Shown one piece after another: positions 37,423 to 46,321 of a DNA stretch of 64,000 nt. The stretch covers positions 1,674,001-1,738,000 of the forward strand of contig NZ_CP088261.1 in assembly GCF_021117345.1 (NCBI RefSeq). The letters run 5' to 3'. The DNA is from Microbacterium sp. cx-55. GTDB lineage: Bacteria > Actinomycetota > Actinomycetes > Actinomycetales > Microbacteriaceae. Position numbers and translations under genes: made by a program. The notes under the pieces are model-generated. The model ran no database searches. It saw only the letters and a list, made by a program, of their open reading frames with translations, and was not told where the DNA came from. The first letter of the stretch is position 1. Each line of letters starts with the position of its first letter.

Positions 37423-38760
37423 TCAGAGCATCTCGAGGTTGCTCTTCAACTCGAAAGGCGTGACCTGCGAGCGGTAGCCCGCCCACTCCTTGCGCTTGTT
37501 CAGGAGCACGTAGTTGAAGACTTGCTCGCCCAGAGTTTCGGCGACGAGCTCGGAATCCTCCATGTAGTGCAGCGCCTGGTCGAGGCTCGCGGGCAGCGGC
37601 GCGTAGCCGAGGGCACGACGCTCCGACTCGGAGAGCGACCACACGTTGTCTTCTGCCTCCGCGGGAAGCTCGTACTCCTCTTCGATGCCCTTCAACCCGG
37701 CCGCGAGCATGAGCGCGTAGGCGAGGTACGGGTTCGCCGCGGAGTCCAGAGCACGGTACTCCACGCGAGACGACTGGCCCTTGTTGGGCTTGTACATCGG
37801 CACGCGAACGAGCGCGGAGCGGTTGTTGTGGCCCCAGCAGATGAAGCTCGGAGCCTCGTCGCCGCCCCAGAGACGCTTGTAGGAGTTGACGAACTGGTTG
37901 GTGACGGCCGAGATCTCGTTCGCGTGGCGCAGGAGCCCGGCGATGAACTGACGGCCGACCTTCGAGAGCTGGTACTGAGCGCCCTCCTCGTAGAACGCGT
38001 TCATGTCGCCCTCGAACAGCGACATGTGCGTGTGCATGCCGCTTCCGGGCTGACCACTCAGTGGCTTCGGCATGAACGTCGCGTAGACGCCCTGCTCGAT
38101 CGCGACCTCTTTGATCACGGTGCGGAACGTCATGATGTTGTCGGCGGTCGTCAATGCGTCCGCATACCGGAGGTCGATTTCATTCTGCCCCGGGCCGCCC
38201 TCGTGGTGGCTGAACTCCACCGAGATCCCGAGGTCTTCCAGCATCCGCACCGACCGGCGACGGAAATCGTGCGCCGTGCCTCCGGGGACGTTGTCGAAGT
38301 AGCCCGCGGAGTCCACCGGCTCGGGGCCTTCCGCGCCGAAGGTCGAGGACTTCAGCAGGTAGAACTCGATCTCGGGATGCGTGTAGAAGGTGAAGCCCGC
38401 ATCCGCCGCCTTCGCGAGCGTGCGCTTCAGAACGTGCCGCGGGTCGGCCACGGCGGGCTCGCCGTCAGGCGTCGTGATGTCGCAGAACATGCGCGCGGTC
38501 GGGTCGATCTCACCGCGCCACGGCAGGGTGTGGAACGTCGTCGGGTCGGGGTGTGCGAGCAGATCGGATTCGTAGGAGCGGGTGAGCCCCTCGATGGCCG
38601 ATCCGTCGAAACCGAGTCCCTCCGCAAAGGCTCCCTCGACTTCGGCGGGCGCGATCGCCACCGACTTCAGGGTGCCGATCACATCGGTGAACCAGAGCCG
38701 GACGAACTTGACGCCGCGCTCTTCGATCGTGCGCAACACGAAGTCCCGCTGCTTGTCCAT
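37423..38760 (-). CDS. glnA2: Second glutamine synthetase type I (GlnA2-like)
   Basis: A 445-residue GS homologue, shorter than the adenylylated enzyme. It shows GFDGSAIEGLTR, PEIEFYLL, EFSHHEGGPGQNEIDLRY, KPLSGQPGSGMHTHMSLF and NSYKRLWGGDEAPSFI. In mycobacteria GlnA2 is a second ligase genetically paired with glnE, and the same arrangement is seen here. ATG at 38760 gives MDKQRDFVLRTIEERGVKFVRLWF and follows GAGGGG; a start 16 codons earlier is unlikely. It could make glutamine or a related gamma-glutamyl product. Confidence 0.93.
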   Translation of the reverse strand: MDKQRDFVLRTIEERGVKFVRLWFTDVIGTLKSVAIAPAEVEGAFAEGLGFDGSAIEGLTRSYESDLLAHPDPTTFHTLPWRGEIDPTARMFCDITTPDGEPAVADPRHVLKRTLAKAADAGFTFYTHPEIEFYLLKSSTFGAEGPEPVDSAGYFDNVPGGTAHDFRRRSVRMLEDLGISVEFSHHEGGPGQNEIDLRYADALTTADNIMTFRTVIKEVAIEQGVYATFMPKPLSGQPGSGMHTHMSLFEGDMNAFYEEGAQYQLSKVGRQFIAGLLRHANEISAVTNQFVNSYKRLWGGDEAPSFICWGHNNRSALVRVPMYKPNKGQSSRVEYRALDSAANPYLAYALMLAAGLKGIEEEYELPAEAEDNVWSLSESERRALGYAPLPASLDQALHYMEDSELVAETLGEQVFNYVLLNKRKEWAGYRSQVTPFELKSNLEML

Positions 38761-38864
38761 CGTTTCCCCTCTGCCCGCCGGCATCGCCGGTTCGGTGTCG
38801 TCATCCACCGGCCGAGCCGGTGCAGGTCATTGCGCGGGGCACGTCGCTGGGGACGCGCTCCGTC

Positions 38865-39047
38865 TCACTCGTCGTCCGCGTCGTCCTCTGCCCACTGGCG
38901 CGAGCGCTCTTTCAGGAGGGTGGGAGCGTTCGCCGCTTCTTCGGCGGTATCGAACGGGCCCGCACGATCGATGGCAGGCGACTCGTAGCCGCGCTCGACC
39001 TCACCGGTCGTCAGATTGAACCAGTACTTCTCGTTCTCTTCGCTCAC
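38865..39047 (-). CDS. Small conserved acidic protein
   Basis: A 60-residue protein, MSEENEKYWFNLTTGEVERG..., continuing SPAIDRAGPFDTAEEAANAP and ending in an acidic tail. The aromatic start and the tyrosine-phenylalanine pattern resemble a short SPOR-like or methionine-aminopeptidase-associated family common in Micrococcales. The function is unknown. GTG at 39047 is used (GAGGAG seven bases upstream); the GTG codon just before it is an alternative. Confidence 0.75.
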   Translation of the reverse strand: MSEENEKYWFNLTTGEVERGYESPAIDRAGPFDTAEEAANAPTLLKERSRQWAEDDADDE

Positions 39048-39101
39048 CACGAACTCCTCGCTGTCTGAGTCGATCCTACTGATGACTCGTGTCGTCCTGG
39101 A

Positions 39102-39113
39102 TAGGCTGGAGGC
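39102..39113 (+). promoter_or_regulatory. Leaderless -10 element of ppgK
   Basis: TAGGCT at 39102-39107, six bases, then ATG. The six bases are GGAGGC, so a Shine-Dalgarno-like word also lies directly before the start. Confidence 0.5.
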
Positions 39114-39911
39114 ATGGCTACAGAGAAGACCCGCGCGGTCGGCATCGACATCGGCGGTACGGGCATCAAGGGCGGCATCGTCGATCTCGAGAACGGTCAG
39201 CTGCTCAGCGACCGGGTCAAGGTCTCCACCCCCGCGGGAGCCGAGCCCGACGACGTTCTCGTCGCGGTTCGCTCCGTGCTCGAGACGCTCGGCGCGTCGG
39301 ACTCGGACTACGCGCTCGGGGTCGCATTCCCCGCGATCGTGAAGAACGGCCGCACGCTGTCGGCGGCGAACGTGTCGGACAAGTGGATCGACTTCCCCGC
39401 CGAGGAGTTCTTCGAGCAGGGACTCGGACGCGACATCCACTTCGCCAACGATGCGGATGTCGCCGGCGTCGCCGAGATGCGTTTCGGCGCGGCCAAGGAC
39501 GTCAGCGGCCTGACGATTCTCACGACCCTCGGCACCGGCATCGGCTCCGCCATGATCTACGACGGCGTCCTCATCCCGAACTCGGAGCTCGGACACCTGC
39601 AGCGCGCGAAGCACGGGAAGGATGCGGAGGCCTACGCCGCATACTCCGCGATGGAGCGCGACAAGCTGGAGTGGGACGAATGGGCCGCACGGCTGCAGTG
39701 GTACTACAGCCACGTCGAGTTCCTCTTCAGCCCCGACCTGTTCATCGTGGGTGGCGGCGTTTCCAAGCACGCCGACAAGTTCCTGCACCTGCTGAAGCTG
39801 CGGACGCCGATCGTGCCGGCCGTGCACCGCAACAACGCGGGCATCATCGGTGCCGCGGCGCTGTCGCTCGGCGCGTCGCCCGAGCTCGACGGCACCGTCA
39901 CGGGCGCGTAG
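39114..39911 (+). CDS. ppgK: Polyphosphate glucokinase
   Basis: A 265-residue ROK-type sugar kinase of the actinobacterial polyphosphate glucokinase group, which phosphorylates glucose using polyphosphate or ATP. The phosphate loop is GIDIGGTGIKGGIVD, followed by AFPAIVKNGRT, ANDADVAGVAEMRFG (catalytic Asp), TLGTGIGSA and VGGGVSKHADKF. The length is typical of PpgK rather than of the longer ROK glucokinases, and the three-cysteine ROK zinc motif is absent, as expected for PpgK. It is transcribed alone toward the RNase P RNA gene. Confidence 0.92.
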   Translation: MATEKTRAVGIDIGGTGIKGGIVDLENGQLLSDRVKVSTPAGAEPDDVLVAVRSVLETLGASDSDYALGVAFPAIVKNGRTLSAANVSDKWIDFPAEEFFEQGLGRDIHFANDADVAGVAEMRFGAAKDVSGLTILTTLGTGIGSAMIYDGVLIPNSELGHLQRAKHGKDAEAYAAYSAMERDKLEWDEWAARLQWYYSHVEFLFSPDLFIVGGGVSKHADKFLHLLKLRTPIVPAVHRNNAGIIGAAALSLGASPELDGTVTGA

Positions 39912-39991
39912 CCCCCCGCTTCGCTTGCCTCAGATACACGCGAAACGCTCGTCGCGGTGTGTAAATGGGGCAAGTGAACCGAGGCGAGGGG

Positions 39992-40367
39992 GCGAATGGG
40001 CCGGCCTGTACGCCGGGTTCTGTCCGGGGGCGTGAACCCCGTGGACGGTCATCTCTCTCGGCGACACGTTGCCGTGCCGCTCCAGCGGCCTACCCGAGGA
40101 CTCGGCGAGCCGCGTCAACATCCTCTGTCTGACCTTGCTCCGGGCGAGGTTTACCTTGCGGGTCATGTCACCATGACCCCGGTGGTCTCTTACACCGCCG
40201 TTTCACCCTTACCGCGGTCGAAACCGTGGCGGTCTGTTTTCTGTGGCACTGTCTCGCGGATCACTCCGGGTGGGTGTTACCCACCGCCCTGCTCTACGGA
40301 GCCCGGACGTTCCTCGGCGCGACACGGCGAACCGCGCGCGACGCGACCGTCCAGCCGACCCATTCGC
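39992..40367 (-). ncRNA. rnpB: RNase P RNA, bacterial class A
   Basis: The catalytic RNA that matures tRNA 5' ends. On the minus strand the 5' end starts gcgaatgggtcggctgg and the 3' end finishes ccggcccattcgc, so the termini pair to form helix P1/P2. The universally conserved blocks gaggaacgtccgggctcc near the 5' end and acagaacccggcgtacag near the 3' end are both present, about 300 bases apart. The length of 376 nt is normal. The exact termini are inferred from the end helix. Confidence 0.95.
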
Positions 40368-40377
40368 ACCGCCGAGT

Positions 40378-42087
40378 CTATCCGGGCCCAGGAGCCTCGC
40401 CGTCGGCGGCGCCATCACGCACCACTTCCACGTCGAGCGGGAAGTCCACCGGAAAGGTCCCGAACAGGCGTCGCCCGGCAGCATCCGCAGCATCTCTGAT
40501 CGCCTGGACGACCGCATCCGCCATCGACGCGGGCGCGTGCACCATGACCTCGTCGTGAAGGAAGAACACCAGGTGCGGGCGATTCTCGAACACCGGTCCG
40601 GCACGCGCGGCGAGCGGATCCGCCACCGCACCCAGGGCATCGAGACGCGCACGGATCTCTGCGAGCCAGCACAGCGCCCACTCCGCCGCCGACCCCTGCA
40701 CGACGAAGTTGCGGGTGAATCGGCCGCGATCCCGGCCTCCCCGGCGGGCGAGCTCGGCCGTCGCGGCGTCGGCGCCTTCTGCGCTCGCCGCGGCCGAGAG
40801 CTCCTGCAGGGCGAGCTCGGGAGGCGGCGACGTGCGGCCCAGCCACGTGCGGACGACCCCGCCGTCTTCACCCGTCGCAGCCGCATCGTCGACGAGCGCC
40901 ATCGCGACCGGATAGGCTCGGCGCAGCCGTGGCACCAGCCGACCGCTTTCGCCCGTCGTCGCCCCGTACATCGCACCGAGCACGGCGTACTTCGCCTCCT
41001 CGCGGGTCGCGACCGCGCCCGAATCGACGATGCCGGAGTAGAGATCACGACCCCGCGCCGCGGACGCCAGGGCGAGGTCTCGCGACATCGCGGCGAGCAC
41101 ACGGGGTTCGAGCTGCGCGACGTCGGCGTCGACGACCACCCATCCCGGATCGGGACGTACCGCGGGGCGAAGAAGGCGCGGGATCTGGAGTGCGCCCCCG
41201 CCACTCGACGCCCAGCGGCCGGTCACCACACCACCCGGCACGTAGACGGGCCGGAACCGCCCCGCGTGCACCCATTCATCCAGCCACGCCCAACCGTTCG
41301 CCACGAGCAACCTGCTCAGCCGCTTGTACTCCAGGAGCGGTTCGACGGCCGGATGCGGATGCTCCGCCAGCTCCCACCGGCTCGTCGAGGCGACCTGGAT
41401 GCCCGCGCGGCGGAGAGCACGCAGCAGCTTCGGGGGTGAGTCGAGCGACACGGTATCGTCGCCGAGTTCCGCGCGGATGCGGACGGCGAGCTCCTGCATC
41501 CGCCGCGGCGTGCCGCCCGGAAGCGCACGTTCGCCGAGCTCGCGCACCAGGATGCGGTCGTGCTCCGCTGCATCCCACGGCAAGCCGCCGGCGCGCATCT
41601 CCTCCGCGATGAGCGCCCCGACGGACTCCGCGTGCAGCAGCATCCGAAGCCGCCCGGGGTCGGGAGCCGCGGCCACTGCGCGCCACTGTCGATGGAGCTC
41701 CGCCCGTACCTCGTCCGCATCCGGGACCAGCTCGTCGTCGACGGCGAACAGACCGTCATCGCGGTCGACGGGGGTCGCCGCGCCCGCCCAACGGCGCTGG
41801 GCTCCGAGCTCGGCGCCGGGGAGCGCGGAGCGCAGGATGCGGTGGCACAAACGCAGATCCCAGGCCCGCGGGACCCGCACGCCGGCCGCGAGCATGCCCG
41901 GGTATGTGCGGGCAGTGTCGGCCCACACCCAGCGCGTCAGCGGGCGCGCAGCGACGACCGAGGCGGCTTCGGAGGCCACCCACGGCGCCCGAGAGAGAAC
42001 CTCGCCGTCCTTGTCCAGATCCACCAGGTCGAGAGCACCGGCGCCCGTGCGGGCGATGACACTCCAGCGGATCGCGTCGGGATTCAC
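40378..42087 (-). CDS. Family A DNA polymerase with 3'-5' exonuclease-like N-terminus
   Basis: A 569-residue polymerase related to the Klenow part of DNA polymerase I, without a 5' nuclease domain. Motif A reads VVVDADVAQLEPRVLAAM (about 316-330), motif B contains AKYAVLGAMYGATTG (about 362-376) and motif C is FFLHDEVMVHAP (His-Asp-Glu near 511). The N-terminal third has the DLDKDGE and RLCHRIL features of a degenerate exonuclease. This second polymerase is common in actinobacteria and is usually annotated as bifunctional 3'-5' exonuclease/DNA polymerase. The GTG start at 42087 is chosen because it lies just past the stop of the upstream gene; there is no ribosome site, so the start is uncertain. 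Confidence 0.88.
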   Translation of the reverse strand: MNPDAIRWSVIARTGAGALDLVDLDKDGEVLSRAPWVASEAASVVAARPLTRWVWADTARTYPGMLAAGVRVPRAWDLRLCHRILRSALPGAELGAQRRWAGAATPVDRDDGLFAVDDELVPDADEVRAELHRQWRAVAAAPDPGRLRMLLHAESVGALIAEEMRAGGLPWDAAEHDRILVRELGERALPGGTPRRMQELAVRIRAELGDDTVSLDSPPKLLRALRRAGIQVASTSRWELAEHPHPAVEPLLEYKRLSRLLVANGWAWLDEWVHAGRFRPVYVPGGVVTGRWASSGGGALQIPRLLRPAVRPDPGWVVVDADVAQLEPRVLAAMSRDLALASAARGRDLYSGIVDSGAVATREEAKYAVLGAMYGATTGESGRLVPRLRRAYPVAMALVDDAAATGEDGGVVRTWLGRTSPPPELALQELSAAASAEGADAATAELARRGGRDRGRFTRNFVVQGSAAEWALCWLAEIRARLDALGAVADPLAARAGPVFENRPHLVFFLHDEVMVHAPASMADAVVQAIRDAADAAGRRLFGTFPVDFPLDVEVVRDGAADGEAPGPG

Positions 42088-42115
42088 CGGCGGCCGCCGC
42101 GAGAAACCGAGCGGG

Positions 42116-42847
42116 TCAGAGCCCGGACTCGGGGGTACGTACCAGGATGCAGTCGCACTGCGGGCAGGTGACCACCGCATCCTCAGCCGCCTGGCGGATG
42201 ACGTTCAGATCGCTGCCGGTCAGCATCATGTGGCAACCGAGACAGGTACGCGCCTGCACGAGCGCTGCCCCTGCGCTCCGCTCGTGCAGTTTGTCGTAGA
42301 GCGTGACGAGGGCCGCAGGAATGCCCGAGGCCACGGCCGCGCGATCGCGGGTCAGCTGCTCGAGGCGGGCCGCAGCTTCGGCGATGTGCTGCTCGGCAGC
42401 GCTCGCCAGAAGCGCGTATTCATCCGACGCCGCGGTGATGACCGCCTGCTGATCGTCGACCGCCGCCTGGGCCGCCTCGAGACGCTCCATCAGATCGAGC
42501 TGTGTCTCTTCGAGGTCGTCTTTACGGCGCTGCAGCGACGCGAGCTCGTGCTCGATCGCCGTCGCGTCCTTCGCGCTCGACGTCGTGCGCATCAACTCGT
42601 TGTCACGCGCGCGTCGCGCGTCAACGACGGCGACGTCGGATTCGATGCGGCGCAGTTCCGCCTGCAGATCGTCGACGGTCCCCTGTCTCTGACCGAGCTC
42701 GCGGGCGAGCGCCTGACGGTCGGCGGCGAGCTCGCGCAGCCGGGGAGCCTGCGGGGGGTTGCGCCGCGCGGCATCCGCCTGCGTCCGGCGTGTGTCGGTG
42801 GCGGCGAGATCCAGAAGACGAAGCTGATCGGCAGGGGCGGCATTCAC
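42116..42847 (-). CDS. C4-type zinc ribbon coiled-coil protein
   Basis: A 243-residue protein consisting of a long coiled coil (about residues 5-175, rich in Ala, Glu and Arg heptads) followed by a C4 zinc ribbon with CLGCHMML and CPQCDCIL. It resembles the CT398/putative zinc-ribbon family conserved in bacteria, whose role may involve transcription or secretion complexes; it is not established. GTG at 42847 follows TAGGTT by six bases. It precedes the polymerase gene by 28 bp. Confidence 0.9.
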   Translation of the reverse strand: MNAAPADQLRLLDLAATDTRRTQADAARRNPPQAPRLRELAADRQALARELGQRQGTVDDLQAELRRIESDVAVVDARRARDNELMRTTSSAKDATAIEHELASLQRRKDDLEETQLDLMERLEAAQAAVDDQQAVITAASDEYALLASAAEQHIAEAAARLEQLTRDRAAVASGIPAALVTLYDKLHERSAGAALVQARTCLGCHMMLTGSDLNVIRQAAEDAVVTCPQCDCILVRTPESGL

Positions 42848-42859
42848 TCTCCCAACCTA
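42848..42859 (-). promoter_or_regulatory. Leaderless -10 element of the zinc-ribbon gene
   Basis: On the minus strand TAGGTT (42859-42854) is followed by six bases and the GTG at 42847. Confidence 0.5.
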
Positions 42860-42992
42860 CGCCAGCACACGCGCCTCGGCCGGGGCGCCCACGTGAACCC
42901 GTGTTACCTCGCGTGTCGCTCGTCGTGCTTCCGGCGAGGAAGCTCGTTAATTTCGACACATCCCACCCGCTGTGCGTCGAGAGGAGCTTCGC

Positions 42993-43799
42993 ATGACCGC
43001 CGCTCTCACCGACATCCCGACAACCGGATCCCGCGAGGTTCCGGCCGCGCGGCTCCGATTCCGCGGACTCGGCCGGACGTTCGGTACACACGTCGTGCTG
43101 TCCGACATCGACCTCGAGGTCCAGCCGGGCGAGCTCGTCGCCATCCTCGGAGCCTCCGGTTCCGGAAAGTCGACGCTTCTTCGCATCGCGGGCGGACTCG
43201 ACCGCGCGAGCACCGGCGACGTTCTGATCGACGACGACCCGGTGACGGGGATCGACGCGCGAATCGCGGTCGGGTTCCAGGAACCGCGCCTGCTCCCCTG
43301 GCGGTCGGTCGCCGAGAACATCGCTCTCGGCCTGCCGCGCGGGCTGCCCCGCGCCGAGCGCGACGCCAGGATCGCCGACCTCCTCGACCTCATCGGCCTC
43401 ACCGACTTCGCCTCCCATCGTCCCCGCCAGATCTCCGGTGGCATGGCGCAGCGCACCTCCCTCGCGCGCGCTCTCGCGCGGCGCCCGGGCGTGCTGCTCC
43501 TCGACGAACCGTTCGGCGCGCTCGACGCGCTCACTCGGCTCCGGATGCAGGATCTCCTCCTGTCGGTGCTCGCCGAGGCGCCGACCACGACACTCCTGGT
43601 GACGCACGACGTCGACGAAGCCCTGCAGTTGGCCGACCGCATCATCGTGCTCGGGTTGCAGGACGGCGTCGCCGGCGCCGGCATCCAGCAACTCCTCACC
43701 GTTCCCGGCGACCGCCCGCGCGACCGCGGGTCGGCGAAGTTGGCCGAGATGCGCGCTGACCTGCTCGGCGCTCTCGGTATCGACCGTCACGCTCATTGA
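42993..43799 (+). CDS. ssuB: Sulfonate ABC transporter ATP-binding protein
   Basis: A 268-residue ABC ATPase. The Walker A sequence is GASGSGKST (residues 53-61), the signature is QISGGMAQRTSLARAL, Walker B is VLLLDEPFGALD and the switch is LVTHDVDEAL. The VGFQEPRLLPWRSV Q-loop is typical of nitrate/sulfonate/taurine importers. It energises uptake of alkanesulfonates with SsuA and SsuC, encoded next. GAGAGGAG lies upstream of the ATG at 42993; an in-frame ATG seven codons earlier overlaps that site and is rejected. Confidence 0.92.
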   Translation: MTAALTDIPTTGSREVPAARLRFRGLGRTFGTHVVLSDIDLEVQPGELVAILGASGSGKSTLLRIAGGLDRASTGDVLIDDDPVTGIDARIAVGFQEPRLLPWRSVAENIALGLPRGLPRAERDARIADLLDLIGLTDFASHRPRQISGGMAQRTSLARALARRPGVLLLDEPFGALDALTRLRMQDLLLSVLAEAPTTTLLVTHDVDEALQLADRIIVLGLQDGVAGAGIQQLLTVPGDRPRDRGSAKLAEMRADLLGALGIDRHAH

Positions 43800-43854
43800 C
43801 CTCGACGTGCACGCACCGCACGTCCTCCCTCACCGCACCCCGAAAGGCACTCAC

Positions 43855-44862
43855 ATGTCTCTGTCCCGTCGCGCACTCGGCTTCACCGCCGGTGTCGCTC
43901 TCGCCGCGCTCGCTCTCACGGGCTGCGTCGCCGGCGAAGACTCTCCCGCCGAGCCGGCCGCATCCGGTGCCTCTGCCGAAGGAACCACCCTCCGGCTCGA
44001 TTGGGCGACCTACAACCCGCTCAGCCTGATCGTGAAGGACCAGGGCTGGCTCGAGGAGGAGGGCTACACCGTCGAATGGGTTCAGTCGCTCGGGTCCTCG
44101 AAGGCCAACGAAGCCCTCCGCGCCGGCGCGATCGACTTCGGTTCGACGGCGGGCTCGGCGGCGCTCCTCGCCCGCGCGAACGGCGCACCGCAGCAGATCG
44201 TCGACGTCGTCGCACAGCCCGAATGGGCCGCGCTCGTCGTGCCGGCAGGCTCCGACATCAGCTCCGTCGAGGACCTCAAGGGCAAGCGCATCGCGGCAGC
44301 GCTCGGCACCGACCCGTACTTCTTCCTCGTGCAGGCGCTCGAGGAAGCCGGTCTGTCGGTCGACGACGTGACCGTCGAGAACCTGCTGCACGCAGACGGC
44401 TGGGCAGCTCTGCAGTCCGGTTCGGTCGACGCGTGGTCGGGCCTCGACCCGATCATGGCGACCGCTGAGGCGAGCGGCGCGACGCTCGCGTACCGGAACC
44501 TGGACTTCAACTCCTACAGCGTGCTGAACGCGAGCGAGGACATCATCACGCAGAACCCGGATGCGGTCCAGGACGTCGTCGACGCCTACGAACGTGCCCG
44601 CGCCTGGGCCCTCGAGAACCCGGAGGACACGGCGCAGATCCTCGCCGACGCCGCATCCATCGATCTCGCGGTCGCCCAGAAGGTCATCGACGAGCGCGAG
44701 GGCCTCGACACCGACCCGGTTCCCGGCGATGCCCTGAACAAGGTGCTTGCGCCGATCGGCGCGATCCAGGTGTCGCTCGGTGATGTGGCAGATCAGGCGG
44801 CCATCGACAAGGCGCTCGAGACGCTGTTCGCCCCGCAGTTCGCGGAGAACGCTGCCGGCTGA
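43855..44862 (+). CDS. ssuA: Sulfonate ABC transporter substrate-binding lipoprotein
   Basis: A 335-residue secreted lipoprotein. The signal peptide MSLSRRALGFTAGVALAALA ends in the lipobox LTGC with Cys24 as the lipid-modified residue. The mature part is a type 2 periplasmic-binding fold (LRLDWATYNPLSLIVKDQGW, GAIDFGSTAGSAALLARANG, GKRIAAALGTDPYFFLVQAL) close to SsuA. It captures sulfonates outside the cell and passes them to the SsuC/SsuB transporter. AAAGG precedes the ATG. The specificity could also be for taurine or a related compound. Confidence 0.9.
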   Translation: MSLSRRALGFTAGVALAALALTGCVAGEDSPAEPAASGASAEGTTLRLDWATYNPLSLIVKDQGWLEEEGYTVEWVQSLGSSKANEALRAGAIDFGSTAGSAALLARANGAPQQIVDVVAQPEWAALVVPAGSDISSVEDLKGKRIAAALGTDPYFFLVQALEEAGLSVDDVTVENLLHADGWAALQSGSVDAWSGLDPIMATAEASGATLAYRNLDFNSYSVLNASEDIITQNPDAVQDVVDAYERARAWALENPEDTAQILADAASIDLAVAQKVIDEREGLDTDPVPGDALNKVLAPIGAIQVSLGDVADQAAIDKALETLFAPQFAENAAG

Positions 44863-44888
44863 CGCCGGACGTACGAAGGACGACACCC

Positions 44889-45713
44889 ATGAGCACGACC
44901 GGCACGAAGCCCGCACGAGACTCCGCAGAGCCCCGAACCGGACGAGGACTCCTCGCCCGACCGGGCGTGCGAGTGATCGTCGGCGCGGTCGTGCCGGTCG
45001 TGCTCATCGTCGTGTGGTTCTTCCTCACGCTGCCCGGCGACCCGATCGTCCCCCCGTACAAGTTCCCCAGCCCCGCGGCCGTCATTCAGGCGGGCGTCGA
45101 CCTCGCTGAACGGGGTGAACTCTGGCAGTTCACCGCCATCTCGTTGCAGCGCGTGATCATCGGGTTCGCCGTGGGCGCGCTTCTGGGTATCGCACTCGGC
45201 GGTCTCATCGGCCTATCCAGGTTCTGGGATGCAGCGCTCTCGCCGACGCTGGGAGTTGTGCGAGCCGTCCCGAGCCTCGCCTGGATTCCGCTCCTGATCG
45301 TGTGGTTCTTGATCGGAGAGCAGTCCAAGATCATCCTGATCGCGATCGGCGCGTTCTTCCCTGTCTTCACGACGGTTTCGATGGCCCTCCGCCACGTCGA
45401 CCCGCACCTGGTCGAACTCGGCCGGTCGTTCGGCTTCGGAGGTCTCCGGCTCTTCTTCACGGTGCAGTTGCCTGCCGTGCTCCCCTCGCTCTTCTCCGGT
45501 CTCCGTCTGGCGCTCGTGCAGGCCTGGCTGTTCCTCGTTGCGGCCGAGTTGCTCGGCGCGTCGATGGGACTCGGGTTCCTGCTCTTGCGTGGGCAGAACA
45601 ACGGCCGCGTCGACCAGATCGTGCTCGCCATCATCCTGTTGGCCGTGCTCGGAAAGCTCACCGACTCGCTTCTCGCCGTCGTGCAGAAGTGGGCCGTGCG
45701 GCGCTGGGGCTGA
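44889..45713 (+). CDS. ssuC: Sulfonate ABC transporter permease
   Basis: A 274-residue inner-membrane permease with six predicted helices, starting VRVIVGAVVPVVLIVVWFFL. The coupling-helix motif facing SsuB is in VELGRSFGFGGLRLFFTVQLPAVLPSLFSGLRLAL. Order and spacing ssuB-ssuA-ssuC (55 and 26 bp) indicate one operon. No monooxygenase gene (ssuD) is present nearby, so desulfonation must be encoded elsewhere. Confidence 0.92.
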   Translation: MSTTGTKPARDSAEPRTGRGLLARPGVRVIVGAVVPVVLIVVWFFLTLPGDPIVPPYKFPSPAAVIQAGVDLAERGELWQFTAISLQRVIIGFAVGALLGIALGGLIGLSRFWDAALSPTLGVVRAVPSLAWIPLLIVWFLIGEQSKIILIAIGAFFPVFTTVSMALRHVDPHLVELGRSFGFGGLRLFFTVQLPAVLPSLFSGLRLALVQAWLFLVAAELLGASMGLGFLLLRGQNNGRVDQIVLAIILLAVLGKLTDSLLAVVQKWAVRRWG

Positions 45714-45747
45714 TGGCCGCGGAGTCGCCGCGTAGACTTGTTCCCGA

Positions 45748-45820
45748 GGGCCTTTAGCTCAGCTGGTAGAGCGCCACGTTTACACCGTGGATGTCGTCGG
45801 TTCGATCCCGGCAGGGCCCA
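45748..45820 (+). tRNA. tRNA-Val (anticodon TAC)
   Basis: A 73-nt cloverleaf. The acceptor stem gggcctt pairs with agggccc with one G-U pair. The D arm is agctcagctggtagagc, the anticodon stem is ccacg/cgtgg with loop tttacac, and the T arm is gtcggttcgatcccggc. The anticodon TAC reads valine codons. CCA is not encoded. It is followed immediately by tandem repeats. Confidence 0.96.
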
Positions 45821-46017
45821 CGGAGCGAGGGGCCCCGTGCGTCGCGGATGCGACGTGTGGGGTAGCGACGGGGCGGCCCACGGAGCGAGGGGCCCCGTGC
45901 GTCGCGGATGCGACGTGTGGGGTAGCGACGGGGCGGCCCACCGAGCAGGGGCCCGCGCGTCGCGACCGCGACGTGTGGGGTGGCAAGGGGGGCGGCCCAC
46001 CGAGCAGGGGCCCCTGA
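45821..46017. repeat. 60-bp tandem repeat, two perfect copies plus one degenerate and one partial copy
   Basis: Copies one (45821-45880) and two (45881-45940) are identical. Copy three (45941-45999) has diverged and lost one base, and a fragment follows to 46017. Each full copy ends with gcggccca, resembling the tRNA 3' end (agggccca), and contains the hairpin cgtcgc-N4-gcgacg. The stem is unchanged in copy three although its loop differs. There is no coding capacity. Confidence 0.9.
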
Positions 46018-46087
46018 CATGAGGATCATCCGCCGAGGCGAGGGCATATCGGGCCCAGACGTCCTCGTCTCAGCCGATCATCCTCAT

Positions 46088-46145
46088 CTCGCGAGGACCG
46101 GATGCGGTGCGCGCAATCTCGCGAGAGCCGGAGGTGGTGCGCGCA
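46088..46145. repeat. Imperfect 28-bp direct repeat
   Basis: Two copies 30 bp apart, each beginning with the palindrome ctcgcgag and ending ggtgcgcgca, identical at about 24 of 28 positions. They lie in the non-coding stretch between the 60-bp repeats and aceE. The remaining bases from 46146 to 46310 are GC-rich and I see nothing further in them. Confidence 0.7.
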
Positions 46146-46321
46146 CGGCGCGAGCTACCTCTTCTCCCCCGTCACGCCCGACGGCGCCCGCGTCCGTGCG
46201 GCCGCGCACGGCGGGAGGCACCCCGACCACCACGGCGCACCCTGCACCGCGGGCGACCCCGGCCGGAGTCATATCTCGCGCCAGGGCGATCCGGGCCACC
46301 GACCGTTGGCTAAGCTGGTCG

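Noticed and set aside
42860..42992. Riboswitch upstream of ssuB
   Set aside because: No conserved SAM or other sulfur-related aptamer core could be recognised in the 130 bp.
45821..46017. CRISPR or coding repeats after tRNA-Val
   Set aside because: The 60-bp copies are adjacent without spacers, and short frames through them lack ribosome sites.
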